Made by a program: the position numbers and the translations under genes | The notes under the pieces: generated by a model | Told to the model about the DNA's origin: nothing | Seen by the model: only the letters and a program-made list of their open reading frames with translations | Database searches by the model: none | In this document: in pieces, positions 46,801 to 59,700 of the stretch | How positions within the stretch are numbered: the first letter of the stretch is position 1 | How the letters are laid out: the number at the start of each line of letters is the position of its first letter | Assembly: GCA_002633005.1 (NCBI GenBank) | Contig: NMRA01000104.1 | Location: 556,841 to 620,840, forward strand | From: Phoronis australis | Lineage: Eukaryota; Phoronida; Phoronidae | Direction of reading: 5' to 3' | DNA: 64,000 nt

Positions 46801-49800
46801 TGCCTTGGGCAGTAATAAAGGGGCACAAGGTGAAGCTTTTGGAAAACTGGTGCAAATAGTCACGAATTTTTGAATGTCATAAAATGTTTTCTTTTTTTTA
46901 AAGCCGTGGCAACATTTGTGATGTGTAGTGGCTAACCTGGACCCTATGTCATAATTAAAAGCTGGTCTTGGAATAGTATGACTTTGGTTAACACTTGTAA
47001 TGACATTTTATTTTTTAATTAGGGTGTAAAAACTATCATAAAAATGGCCACTAGATTGTGCAGAATATGTCCAACCTGTCCGAAAATGGGAAGCCATTGT
47101 CATCTTTCATTATTTTCTAACTTTCATGAAAATCTATCAAAGAAAGTCCTAACATTACAGACTGAGGTAAACGTGAAAAAAATTGCCAGTTGAACCTTGT
47201 GAACATGAACGTCAACTATGTTCTTATCAGAAACACATTTGCCAATTTTCACAATGATCCTTTGAGTGGTAATTGGGATGATTGAGAGATAGGTGCAAAA
47301 ATGGACTTGAAAATTTTTAAAAAGTCCACTAGGTGACGCAGAATACATCAAGTCTGTCTGAAAATGGAAAGGTGCTGTCACCTAGTTAATGAAGATCTAT
47401 CTGACAAATCTTATGAAATCTATCAAGGAACTCCAAAGATACAGAAGCAAACGTAAAAACCTAAAATTGCCACTAGAGGATCCAGCAGTGGACGGATCAG
47501 TCTTAAATTCGCCGCCATTTGTCATCAGCTTCATAGGAACACATCTGCCAAATCTCATTATGATGCGGCTAGAAATTTAGGAGATATAGCAATGGACGGT
47601 GTATGCCCAGACAGAGATAACAGCAAAATACACCAACGTAAAATATGTGGGTGCATAAAAATCAAATGACGTGAAAGCAGATGGACAAAGTAGAGATAGA
47701 AAATTAGGATAACTGCATTAATTAATAAATTGATTAAGCTTTCAAACATAATGAATCTATAAATTGTTAATAACTTTTTTAAAAGTTGGTTTAACTTACA
47801 AGCACAAATGACTTTGAACGACTGAACATCTCTATTTCATGACCTCGGCTGGACGATGAAGCTTTACGAACTGTCTGAACTTTAGACATGTCAACAGCAC
47901 CTGAGGCTGGTATTTTCTGAAAGAACAACTTCAACTATCAAAATTACTAAAAAAACAACGGGGCTTCAAAAATATGTTAATTAGACCAATGAGAAAAGCA
48001 AGCAGTTTTGAGGGCTATTTAATACTGACCCTATGGAAAAAAATTTTAATTATCAGCAAGTCAAATGATGCATGCATATCATGATAAATAATACTTACCA
48101 CTTTGCAGTACTTACTTTTGTTTCATCTTTATAGTATGATAACATGTTCCCCTCCAAGGCAAACCAGTATTTCTTCCACATGAATTTCTAAAACCAAATG
48201 TCAATAAAATAGTAAACAAAGCTTGTCCAAACAATTCGGTACCAACAACGTCATACAGCCAACTCTTCAGTCATTTACACACTAAACATGATTGTTTAAA
48301 ACGTCTGTAAACCCGTCTTACCAAAGCCAATTTTTCATTTAGATGAAATACCGTTGTGAAATTAGTTTTGAAATCGTCCTTGTTAAATTAGCTGTGTATT
48401 CTTTCCTCAGAAAGAAGTTTGTAAAATTTCAGGTCCCATCGTCACAACTGCAAGTTCTTCCGGAGTCGAGAAATTGATCACTTCTAAACTGAGCAAGGAC
48501 CAGTTAAGACCCATTTTATACTACTAAGTGGCCTAAATCTAAACTGCTTTTGACAGAAAGTTGTTCTAAAGTAAGGATACAAATGCTTTGGTGCAGGCTT
48601 AAAAGTCTGCTACTTCACACTCTGTGGAACGACAAGTTGGAGATACCGCCAACCATTGTCACACATTATTCGTGTTGAATTTCATACTGATTTCAACTCA
48701 CTAAAAGTAATGTATATTGTCTAAAAGTAGAACGAATATATAGAATTTGATTTTTGAATTTATACCAATCTGCCATTATTTGAGTCATGTGACCAAGTCT
48801 TTTTGTTGAAAAATAAGCAAAAAAGGTGCATTGAACATATATGACAGCATTGGTATCAATTTCATTTCATATAAACATTCAAGGAAAAAATTAAAAACCT
48901 GTTACAGTTTTCTAAATCACAGCTTCGTTTTCATATTACGCAGCTTTAAGGAGTTTCATCAAATTCATGAGAGTCCTAACAGCTGCATTTTTGATGGCCC
49001 CTGTTGCAAAAGTGGAACATTTTAAAAATTTTAAAGCTATTCCTAATTGCATTTTGGAGAACTGTGCATAAAGTATGGTAACTGAAAACTTCGTAAGAAA
49101 CCAACTAGCTATTTCAGATCTGCAATATAATGTTCCAAAGTTATCCAACTTAGGGCCATTTTAGGGCCCCACATAAACTTAAAGAGGCCAGGAATGCGAA
49201 AAACTAGTTTAAAATACGGTACTTAATTTTGAAACAGATCGTGGCAAACTTACTTCTTGGCAATGCTAACGTGAGAGTTATTTACTTTGAATATTGTAAA
49301 ATTTCTAGAAGAAATCATCAGATTCACTATTTTTGAAACACAGACAAGATATAAACTTTTTCATCCCAGTACAGTTTGCAAATTCTCCACCCCTAATAAA
49401 GTACATACATGCATATGCTCAAAGAATTACCCAGTGAACATTTCACAAGTGCATACTGTATTTGTTTACATCAAAAGTCAAAGGTCACATTTTTCATATA
49501 ACAGATTATGTCTTGCCATATAAATAAGGACACGTTCTTTGCCTTGTAAGAGAAAAATCGATAAAGTCACAAACAGTTGACATTACCTTTTTGAAAGTTG
49601 AAACTAAAGGAAAAATCCATTGATATGAACAGAAATTCAAAATCTTTTTAGAAATACCTGGTGAATAGTTTGACTTCCATTTCAGTGGCAAAGAGCCACT
49701 TTGAATAGGGCAATATGATCTGTTTTTCATGTTCTTTCTCGCAAATCTTAAATCATCTGAACTCAATGGCCACACAGTGAGTTCATCAATTGTTTCCAAC

Positions 49801-52238
49801 TGAGCAACTGCAGTAATTAGATTTTCAACAGTTAAGATCCTTACTTATCTTGTGAAATTAAATTGGTTTCAGTTGCTTCACTGATAAGGAGAGAAGTGGG
49901 CTTAGAAATACATAAGATGGACACTCTCAAGTGAAGCTACGTGTCATGTATCAGATTACACCAAGTGCTTTACTGTTTGTTTATCACAAGACAGCCATGT
50001 GGCATATGAGCCCATAACCTTAGCTTGTCCTTATAATGACTCTCACTAATAGATGCTAGTTAGTTAACTATTGGACTTGAATGTCGTTGTATGTGCTTTG
50101 ATGCAGTTTTTATATCTAATACATTACATATGATTGAATTCAACTGTGGTTACTCACAATATTACACTATGCTATAGGGGTAAAATCATTCAGTATTAAG
50201 TTGAGTGTCCTGCTATTAAATCACTACAGCTATGATAAATGGCGTATGACTCAGGACTTTAAGTTAGGGGGGTCAGGGCAGAGTATTAGCCAGGGTTTTG
50301 CTCGTAAGACACTCGCACCCTCAAACTGACAAATGGAATCTGGGAGAGTTTTAGTGGCAGTGAGAATGGCCCCCTTGGAACCCTTCTAAATCCGCCACTA
50401 TAGCTCCTGATTACACCTTCCCTGCAGTGACTTCACTCCGACAAAGTTCGAGTGTTGTGACATTCCACACTCACTGATGGGAATTTCAGGGCAAGATTCA
50501 TGAACCTCATTACTCCATGGTTCAAATCAGTACACAGCCAAGCAGCAGAAACCCATCAACCAATTGTTAGGCCGTACTCAGGTTAGCTGGATGGCAGGGC
50601 ACATAGTTGCATGGTTTCTGTTGAAAGTGAAAACTACCTATGAGTGGCTAGTCAGAAGAATACATGACTCTCGTTACAGCACTACATGCCAGCCAGCAAG
50701 CTGTATGAAAACTATCGTCAAAATACTATATATTTAGTATACAGCTTTGTACCAAGGCTATACTTGAGTATATATGGCGTTTGGCCATATGGCGCGAGAA
50801 CCCATTAAAAAAAACATCCTGTTTGGTTTCAACTCCAAATGACTGCAGTCTCAAATGTTAAGCATCGCCACAACCTTCTGTCTGGTATTACAAACAGCAG
50901 GACAAGTATCTACCACTGTTCAAAGACTTATTAAAACCAGAAGGTACCATAAATGAAACCTAACACACTTTTCTAGTCAATATTTTCTTCAGGTAAAAAA
51001 TGATGCTAACACCCTGGATACTCATCTAGGATTTGAAAATTGACTTTCCTGCAAAAAACATTTATTTACTGGTAAGCTGCCAACATTTGCTGATTGTCAG
51101 TGTGACATCTATGGGAAAAATAGATGGTACTAGCCTGTGATATTGACTTATGTCTGAATATTTATTGAACCAAAACAACAAATTGTAGGTTTCAATAAAA
51201 ATTGTCAACCAGAAATGGTAAAATTCTTCGTTTAGCCATCTGTCTTGAAACAGGCTGTTTCTCTCTCGGGCATGCTGTCCCAGTTGCTGTTTTTAAATTG
51301 GCCATTAGATGACTCCATGGTTCAAATCAAAACTCAATAGCGTGATGATGATTGTCACATTAATCGGAACACCTACCGTCTTATTCATGGAAGATTTATT
51401 GAATACAATATACATACTATGAGAACCTTTACGTACAGATGACAAGAGACATATCTTTAGGGTATTTAAAAGAGGAAGCTGAAATGCAGACTTCACCAAA
51501 CGTCACTGAACGCTGTAAGTGTGTATAGCAACTGGTAAACTTTATCAGATGGTTTTGTTCTGTCAGGAAGTTATCAGTAGCATACGACGTCATATCTCCG
51601 ATCCTGGAGCGCCCAATTAATGTAAAAATGATCAATGCTGCTCTGGGCAACTAAACAAAGGACTGGTTGAGAAAAAGTTTGATCACGGGATTATTTGTTG
51701 GAGTTGGATGGAATTAAAGACATCGGTGGCCTGCACTAGCCAAGGTGTCCCTCTGTGAACAGAAGCTACTTATATTTGCATAACAACGTGACTTTGATGG
51801 TTTAATTGGTGAGAGGCATAATTCGCTGAAAACCTTCTGGCATATGAAGCGCCTATGGGAGCACTACCGTCTCTACTGCTAATTAAGTAGAGATGGTGGC
51901 ACTGTCTACCTCATGTTCGCAAGTCAAACAAAATTAAAATGTCAGTCATGTGACCTGTCATTTAACTCATTAAATTTTCTTTCAATAAATCCTTCTTCAG
52001 GTTTGGCAGTGATATGAAAATAATTGCACTATGATGAATTTCTCCACACTGAAACTCGCCTAGAGCTCACGGCCATGAATGTGGTAATTTCCTGGAACAA
52101 CATTTTCATGATTGGATCGCGTGCCTGTGCTCCGAACGCCGTCAAATTTTAGCGCCAAATTTTGCTTCGTTATCGTGAGTGGACACTTACCACCATGCCT
52201 TGTTTTTCAAGGAACCCTTCTTTAACGACTTGGTCCAT
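43868..52238 (-). CDS. PH-domain adaptor-like protein with tyrosine-rich repeat tail, complete, five coding exons
   Basis: Coding exons: 52191-52238, 48116-48187, 47800-47916, 46492-46592, 43868-44966, totalling 1437 nt and 478 residues, with all phases closing at GT/AG junctions. Residues about 6-108 form a PH domain: a VKEGFLEKQG first strand, WKKYWFALEGNMLSYYKDE, a core ending in MFSRSKSFVL, and a C-terminal helix with SAEDCNSWIELLQQAM including the signature Trp. The last exon encodes an acidic, Ser/Thr-rich, apparently disordered tail with many possible phosphotyrosine sites: YEEC, YAEC (three times), YNEA, YDSI, YDTI, YEEP, YDAL and YDDI. No SH2, SH3 or kinase domain is present. By analogy with other PH-plus-tyrosine-tail proteins I infer a membrane-recruited signalling scaffold for SH2 proteins. 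I could not assign it to a named family. The first PH exon is separated from the second by a 4-kb intron. Confidence 0.85.
44656..44949 (-). repeat. 72-bp coding tandem repeat (24 residues) in the PH adaptor tail
   Basis: The word cctcttctga(c/t) starts at 44656, 44728, 44800 and 44872, exactly 72 bp apart. This encodes three nearly identical copies of a segment with FDGTYAECRDVIS plus a KPATG linker. A more diverged first copy (DDTYEECREEIS) sits on the N-terminal side and a decayed last copy (VFYNEA) on the other. The copies differ by very few nucleotides, implying recent expansion or gene conversion. The unit length preserves the frame. Confidence 0.92.
45926..46020. repeat. Second copy of the TTCCAAGAAAACT inverted-repeat element, in the last intron of the PH adaptor gene
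   Basis: The segment starts gttccaagaaaacttag, contains gacaaatcttaaatttcag and ends in catttcttgaaa. It is clearly related, in reverse orientation, to the right part of the element at 42015-42250. It is shorter and likely truncated by an internal deletion. Confidence 0.55.
46037..46070. repeat. (CA/CG)n microsatellite
   Basis: A run of alternating acacac and cgcaca dinucleotides, intronic, with no other structure. Confidence 0.85.
47020..47665. repeat. Dispersed composite repeat, copy 1 (intron 3 of the PH adaptor gene)
   Basis: The block consists of alternating sub-units. One carries a (c)cactagNNGNNGcNcag-like word, then aaaatggNaa, a gtcatc segment and atgaaaatctatcaa. The other carries gccactag, a cggatcagtc-type segment, cataggaacacatctgcc and ggagatatagc. 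It ends in cagacagagataacagc and tatgtgggtgcataaaa. The same order is seen at 55540-55890 and, in tandem, at 59850-60875. There is no open frame, and its class is unknown. Confidence 0.75.
51774..51860. repeat. Fragment related to the INTS9-intron palindromic MITE
   Basis: The stretch ataacaacgtgactttgatg, followed by ggcataattcgc and gcgcctat, matches the right arm of the element at 26860-27424 with substitutions. Only one partial arm is present. A short hairpin (accgtctctactgc with its complement) follows at about 51866-51900. Confidence 0.65.
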
Positions 52239-55200
52239 CTTTATAGCCCTGACTTATGAAATGGCAACGATAACGATGCTGTAATAAAATTCCCAGATGC
52301 TGTTTTGCAGATAACGAAACCAGGAAGTGGTTTGAAACTTCCGCATTGTGGCGAGATAATAGAGAAGTTTCTCAAACGGTGGTTGGCTTCAAGTTGGTAC
52401 CGCTAGTCGTCGCTTAGAAGAATTCAGGTGCAGGCCATATCCGGCGGTTACCTGTAATATATTACCGTTTAAATATTATATTGAATTCATCGCGCATGAA
52501 TAAATTAAAAAAACAAAAGTAGAGACTGTCGGCCTTTTATTGCCAGCTGTTGGAATCCCTTGCGCAAGTAATTCGACAGCTGGCAACCGACACAAAGGCC
52601 TGTGCATGTCCGGGACCACCAACTTGAAAATAGTTCCTACGCTAAATTTTTGGGGTTACCCCAGCCAGATTAACCCGTCCTAATCGATTCACAGGTTAAT
52701 GGTCGTAGCTCGATCGTCACTTTGGCTTACCCGAGATGCTGAAGAATATCCGCTTATTCATGACGGCCGCGACATCCCCTTGCTCCCAACTTGTTCGATT
52801 CTACAGCCCAACAAGTTGGGAAGTTTACCCCCGTAGCCAATATCTTACACGACTGATTAACTCCATTCTGGCATTTATGGTTGGAGGGCCTGCGCTCTAG
52901 ACTCCATGACTGGGCTGGGCTGATAAAAATGAAAGTTAAGTAAACTAATAGCATTTCTGAATTCCTCGTCAAATGCTGATCATGTTCCGTTTTTGAATCA
53001 CCAAAATCGCCCAACTACAACAAAAGTTAAGACAACTCTATTCTGTCCAAACGGACGCACTGGCATGGGTTTAACTGTGTTCAATACGCATTTGGTATAA
53101 TAGCGTGCAACCACCATACGTTTCCTTTGAAGCCTGGGAGATAATTGGCCTGCTTGTTATCATACGGAACAAAAGACTGAGCTCAGTGGGCAGCAACAAA
53201 AGAGCCAGATGTTATCGCACGTTCAGCACCCCTCACGTCTGGAAAAGTTTTTTAGTACTAAACGACAGAACGACTAGCTCTTTGATCGATACATCGAATA
53301 TTTAAAAATCCAAAGACTGCTACTGATTTACTTTTCAGCGGTATTGGTCGTTTGCCTTATTTATTCAGTGTTCGTTTACTTTAAAACTCGTACGCTACAC
53401 TAATCCTACGTTATATTTGGGGTAGCGTTACCCCCAAATGCACAAGCGAGCCGAAGCCAGGCACCCGGCATGAAATTAATGCTCGCTCCTTAGCCGCGTC
53501 TGACGACTGCTGAAGAAAATCTCTTTCGCTAATATTTCTTATAATGCCTCGATTTTAAAAATTCTTTTCAATTTTAAAAACAGCCATGGGTCTTTTTGCG
53601 TCGCCGGGGATTTTGACTTTGAAACTCGTAAGCTACCGTCAGTGAAACAGGCGTGTTCAGGGTTACGAATCGGTCCCAGCACATTCAGCCAAACTCATGA
53701 AAACTGAAGAGGAGCTCCCTTCAATCTTTGACGGTGCCACGAAGCCTTCGATGTGCCGGGGACTTCGCTGGATACAGGCTCTAGGGTAAACAGTGTCCCC
53801 GTTCTTGTCCCGCACTTGTGTTCAAGCGTAAGATTTGTCTAATGATTACGGGTGACCCTCATTCATCCAATGTGGGGGCATCCCAGACGCGGGGCCCCAG
53901 CCAGGTAGCCTACAGTAACAAAGCAATTCGCCATTGTTTCGACCTGTAAAGCGTAGGGGGTCATTTTTTCACAGTGGTCGAAATTTAATGTTACACCTGC
54001 AGTACCGTTCGTGCCTTTTCCAGGGTTATGCGTATTTCTCATCGTTTCACCGATCCTCCAATTTCCAAATTTTTTGGTGTTGATCACTTAAACCGTGATC
54101 AGATGAAAAGTATCCTACGCTGCATGACATCGTCAACGGTCGAGTTAAGGCAATTCCGGTTGACCGTTTCGCTCACCTTAAATCCACCACTCCTGTCAAA
54201 GAAACCATGAGTTCGTTAGCTCAGTGACGGAGAATGACTAGCCTGAGCCGGAGTGAACAGGCACGAAACTGCTTTGCCCATGAAAAATTCAAAATTCGTT
54301 TGTAAACACTCTGGGGGAGACAACAGTATTTTTGAAATTCATCTTAATAGATTTAAAACACAGGCTATTTGAATACTTCGTGAAAGTAGTCAGGTGATTA
54401 GGTTTTTGAATTTCTAAAACTGGACAAGAAGTGTGACTTACAACTTATAGTTATAGTCCACATACATTATTCTGCTTGGCTCGCAACATAATGAGCATAA
54501 CATAAAAGTCAAATAAACTAGCAGCTGGACTGAGGAAAGCCAAGTCGCCATCGACGATACAATTTTGGGGATTTATTTTATATTTTTAGTTACAGTAGTC
54601 GACCGTCATTACGACTGTATTATCAAAATGCAGAATTGATGAAAAATGAAAACGACGACAAACACGCATGGTACGCCCACTGCAACAATGAGTGCTTTAG
54701 ACATCTTGAAATTTTATGCCTGCATTTAATAATGAAAAAGATAGGTTTAAACCACTTTTTCGAAAAAATACATGGTCATGTTTCAAAGGTAAAGTTTTGA
54801 TTACTGCAACATTACTATGTGGTATCGTTGATTATCGTTCCAAACACCAGGAAATGATTGCCAGAAAAGGAAATGCAAATCTCGTTGATTGAAACACAAG
54901 GAAATCCATCGACGGGAACGTATTTTTCGAAGACCCGAGAAATGATGGCTGAAAATTTGTCAGGTCGGTCACACTGGCCATGATCAGTACAGCTAATAAC
55001 ACGAGTTGGTTTACCGACTATATAGTGAGCGGATTACTGCTTTGGGCAGACTCGTTTAAAACACTGTCCGTTCTTGTTACAAATTCAAGATTCTGGAAGT
55101 AATTTGCAGGAATGTGAATGCACTATATGTGGGACCGAATAATTCAAAATCTATCTCTGTATGTTTTTCCATATTATTTTGGCATTCTGCGTTATTTCGA

Positions 55201-55539
55201 TCCTTTGCGTGTCCTTTGACGCGGAATTTTGGTCACGTAACCCAATCCCATTGTTTAAAATTGAATTTTACCAGATTTTCACTGCACGCTGTACGGTTGA
55301 ATTTTTGCTGTTAAATGTTCTTAGGATGTTCACAGTTTTCATCTGATAGTAGACGAATTAGTTTATTCTAATACTATAATTGATTAGTCATGATGCACAT
55401 TTTAAACCGATGTTAAAAAATACAGTGCAGGCCTGACTGGAAAATCGTCGTCATCCGTCTTGATAATGAGAACATACATTCCAATATTTAAAATCTTTCT
55501 TAGAGTGGTTTGGTTGATAGAGGGGCAGACGCCAATAAA
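52239..55539. other. Intergenic region upstream of the PH adaptor gene; no supported gene
   Basis: It holds the PH adaptor promoter near its left end (no TATA box recognised) and otherwise short unconserved frames. Several stretches (53400-54250) are more GC-rich, but I found no exon with a recognisable domain there. Confidence 0.4.
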
Positions 55540-55890
55540 ACTCAAAAACAGTAAAAATGGTCACAAGGTGGCGCAAAATGCCTCGACTCCATCCGAAAAC
55601 GGGAGGATAGCGTCATCTCATTAATAGATGCCTATGTCGCCAAATTTCAGGAAAATCAGTTGAGGACCTTTGAAGATACAGACTGACAAACGTAAAAAAC
55701 TAAAATTGCCACTAGGGGGTACAGCGGTATTCAGATCGGTCCGAAACTCGTCGCACTGTCGTCAAGCCCATAGGAACACACTGCCAACTTTCAATAAGAT
55801 CCTGCAAGGGGTTTAGGAGATAAGCAGCGGACGCCGGACGCCCAGACAGATGACAGCAATATGCACCCATATAAGTATGTGGGTGCATAA
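55540..55890. repeat. Dispersed composite repeat, copy 2, with terminal hairpin
   Basis: It contains cacaaggtggcgcaaaatg, gccactagggggtacagcgg, a cccataggaacacactgcc segment and gacgccggacgcccagac. It ends in a perfect-looking hairpin, tatgcacccat and atgggtgcata equivalents around 55860-55889. It is the most complete copy of the family seen at 47.0-47.7 and 59.9-60.9 kb. Confidence 0.8.
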
Positions 55891-56778
55891 AAAAGAACAA
55901 AAATCCTCTTTATGCTGCAAAGCACCAACAACACTAGAACTCGGTGAGACTGTTGAAGGTAAAGTGCCAGATCCAAGTTCTGAGGACACGAAAACATAAC
56001 CACTAAATACGCACTTGACACGGGAGGCACAGCATTGAAGTAAGTGGGGGGGGGGGGCTATAGCACCCAGCCCCCTTTGGTGTGCTGCCCATGTTTAATG
56101 GTGTATGACAGCCTAGTTGCGAATGTTCCTATTGCAAGCATCCCCATTCTGACCAATCAGTTCTAGGCTCCTGTATGATTACCTGTATACCTTTGAATAG
56201 TATCCACATAACAGATAACGACATTGCTGTTCTGTTAGTTGATCTTATGGTCCTCAGCAGTTTTTCCCCTCAACTGACAGGACATAGCAAAGTTCTTTAC
56301 CTGTAACATGGACACTATTCAAAGGTATACCATGGTCAGTTGTAAGGTCAAAGTCGAGAATGAGATCGAGACTCCCCCATCATCACTCCAAGTTGGAGAT
56401 CATAGATGACACATACTGCACCTCATCTCCACCGAGTGGCCAGCTCCATGTCTCCCAATCCACCGACTAGTTAACATCCACAATAAACAAGAGTATAAAT
56501 TTCAAAAGAATGATTTTAATTGTTTTCTAAACTAAATAACAGTAATTGTCATCACATCAAATAGTTCATATTCATTTCTAATTAGCAGGAGATCACAACT
56601 TCAATGCACATCATAATACAATTCTAGCAAGCGTCACTTAAAAGTAGACTGTTGATAATGAGCACAATTGTCCATCAGCAGATAACATCAATGTTGCTTA
56701 GACTTTAGAAGCATCTCCAAATCTCATCATCTGGTCCTAGCTGTTCTAACTATGATGAGGTGTAGCTAAACACATCAT
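55891..56778. other. Intergenic, including a poly-G run and the PMS2 3' flank
   Basis: A run of eleven or more G residues starts near 56046. A short inverted pair (acctttgaatagtatcc near 56190 and its complement near 56320) flanks about 120 bp. No coding exon is visible, and no clear minus-strand AATAAA is seen just past the PMS2 stop. Confidence 0.4.
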
Positions 56779-59700
56779 TTAGCTTTCACTTGGAAGTAAG
56801 TCCAGGTTTATCAAATGACGCATGGTTGGTCGGCCATGAGGACAATTCTGCAAGAATACAAGATCAAATCAAATCAAATCATTGTTTGTAGACAATATTG
56901 ACTTTTACACAAAAGTGCTTAAAACTACATTTTTCTCCCACTTAGTAGCCAAAAAACCAAAACAAGGTCTATAACACAGTGATTCTATGGCAGCAAACTA
57001 CATTTAAAATATGCTTCAGAAAATGAATCACAGAGATGTCCAGTTCTTCTGGACAGTTGTTGCATATCATTGACACGCTAGCTGGCATACAGAGCTGCAC
57101 CGAGTCACTCACAACATGGTGTACTGAGGTTGCACCTTACCCATGGTTGATCTATGTCCTCCATGTGCCTGACTAGAGTGTACATCTGTGATTGGTTGAG
57201 AGCTGTGCCAATCATGATAGACTTTCTGCAGGCCCTCGATGCAAACATCTGACGTACCCTGGACGGTCGGCACATTACACCCTACAATCCAGAAAAACTA
57301 ATAAGAGCTGCAGTAACTAAAAATTGGTAAAGTGTACCTCAAATTCCTCACCCTCACACTTAAGAACCATCTTCTCTTTTAACATAAGCCTATCAATTAA
57401 CAATAATCTAACAAAGACTACTTTAAACATGAGTATATGAAAAGTGAAGCAAAGTACGAAAATTGCAGGTAGTCGTAACATGTCTTCAACTGAACTGCAT
57501 TAGTCATGACCTATTTCTCATCCAACTTACCGGTGAATCACTCAGCATGAATATTAGTTCGTCAATATCTGGAAATAAAAATGCAAAATACATGATCTTC
57601 AGTGGTTTCGTAAATGTTAGCATTCAGAATAGGCATCTGATCAGAGTGTCAAATCAGGATTGAAACATACATGTATACCCCGCCAGTGTCTCGCATCAAA
57701 TTAGAATGCCAAATCAGAATCGTATTGAATTTCAGTCACTAAAATATCAATGATGGACAGTTTAAAGGCCATTGCATCATTTGCAGTTAGACAAGTAAGG
57801 AATCAAAAAACATGAGAAACTTAGCCTTCATTTGCGATTTAGTAAAATTGTCATCTTGTGTGATAAAGTTCTATTATATAATCTTCAATGGAATTTAGAA
57901 TTAACTCAGTCAAGAACAAGTTAGTACACAACTCAATGATTGGTGTATCTGACAGTGAATGGAATCGCCAAAAGGCGTGCTTGGCAATGAAAAAGTTAAA
58001 TACAAATAAAGAGACTTTTGAAGTCGGCAAAAGTGCGGCACTAAAATATATTAACAAGATGACTTCATCTTGATATTTACCTTCTTTTCCAAAAACCCAA
58101 TTCTTGCTAATGGGCTTTGAAACCAATTGAATTCTGTGACTGGCAGGAGCTGAGAATATAACCATACAACATGTAGTTCATTCAGATAGGAGAAAAGCGC
58201 ACCAGAAACACAGTCATGTGATCAAATTGACAAGTACAACACTGGACACATTTACTGGTAGAGAGAATGTGACGACATTTACTCTTCTTAAAATCAGTAT
58301 GTGATTAGTACCAATAACAGTAATACCTCCTAACAGTGTCAGAAGACTAGGGTCACAGTTTATTGGTTTCCATTGTATCCCGATGACAGTAGAAAACAGG
58401 CTAAAAGTCAGTACTTCAAAAGAATGCAAATATAAAACAAGACTCCATGGATGAAACCCAGACCAACCATTTCATTAACAGGGGGTGCCCAAGGTGGTAC
58501 AATGTGAGAGAATTCAGTAGCACTATAGAAAGTCTAACAACAGCTCCAGACATTAACTTGATTTTTAAAACACTTCACACACGCAAGGAAGTATGTGAAG
58601 ATGCTATATACATCTGAGTAAAGCGAAAGGCCTGACTCGAAAATGAATAGCACAATACCAGTTGCCTGGTAATTATCACCTGTTGTAGTTAACGTTCAAT
58701 GAAAAGCAATTTTCTAGGGTATGCTCACAAAGCTTGAGTGCACATCTACAATATATCTACAGCTGGTGACTGTTAGTGTGGGTGGCTGCCTCATAATTAA
58801 ATGTTGCTATGGGCGTTGACTCTGCCAGCTGTTATGGACAAGATAAACTGTAGCTTCATATTTAGGTACAACAGGTGGCACTGCCAGCTGTAATGGGCAG
58901 GATAAGCAGTAGCCAAATCACATTTAGCTACAACAGGTGGCACTGCCAGCTGTAATGGGCAGGGCAAGCAGTAGCCTAATAATAATATTTTACTGCAACA
59001 GGTGGCTCTGCCAGCTGCAACAGACAGGATAAACTGTCTTATATCCAATATATGAGATGGACGATACAGCTGATGATTCAAGTGAAACATCATTGAATGT
59101 AAATAGTTCAAGCAAATGTGATGCACTAACGGGCAGCACAGTGTCCACTAGGTGGCGCATATGCATAAGGAGTCCTTTGAACCTGAATAGACACAGAACT
59201 GAAAGCTACTCAGCAGTATGTGGTGTTTGTAGGATAAGGGTCCTGCACTATCTGAATTCATGCATTTGCAACAGTGCCAGCAACAAAATTTAAAATTCCC
59301 CACTAATTCATTGTACAAACCTTCTTACAAACATGGGTGACTGGACAAAGAGCAGCAGAATGGATATTTTTGAAATACAGAACCTTCGCTGAAATTACAA
59401 ACCTTCATCATCAATCTTGAACTCGAAGCCATTTGCGCGAAAGATATCAAGATTATCCAGTACTACTGACTCATTGGTAACTGTCAACTCCAATTTTTGT
59501 GGTCTACAAATATATGGAAGCATTTAATAGACACCGTTTTGCTTTTACTAAGAAAACAAAGAGTTAAAGGGCAAAGCAACCGTAAAAGTCATTTTTGGTT
59601 AAATTACGATTTTCTGGTTGTCCGAAGTAATTTTTCAAGGTATTTAAATTTTGCGGGCTCTAATTAATTATATCTACACATCACCGAAAACGATGTTCGC

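Noticed and set aside
59057-59293. A 78-residue plus-strand frame next to the tandem repeat
   Set aside because: It lies within a PMS2 intron on the opposite strand, has low complexity and no domain.
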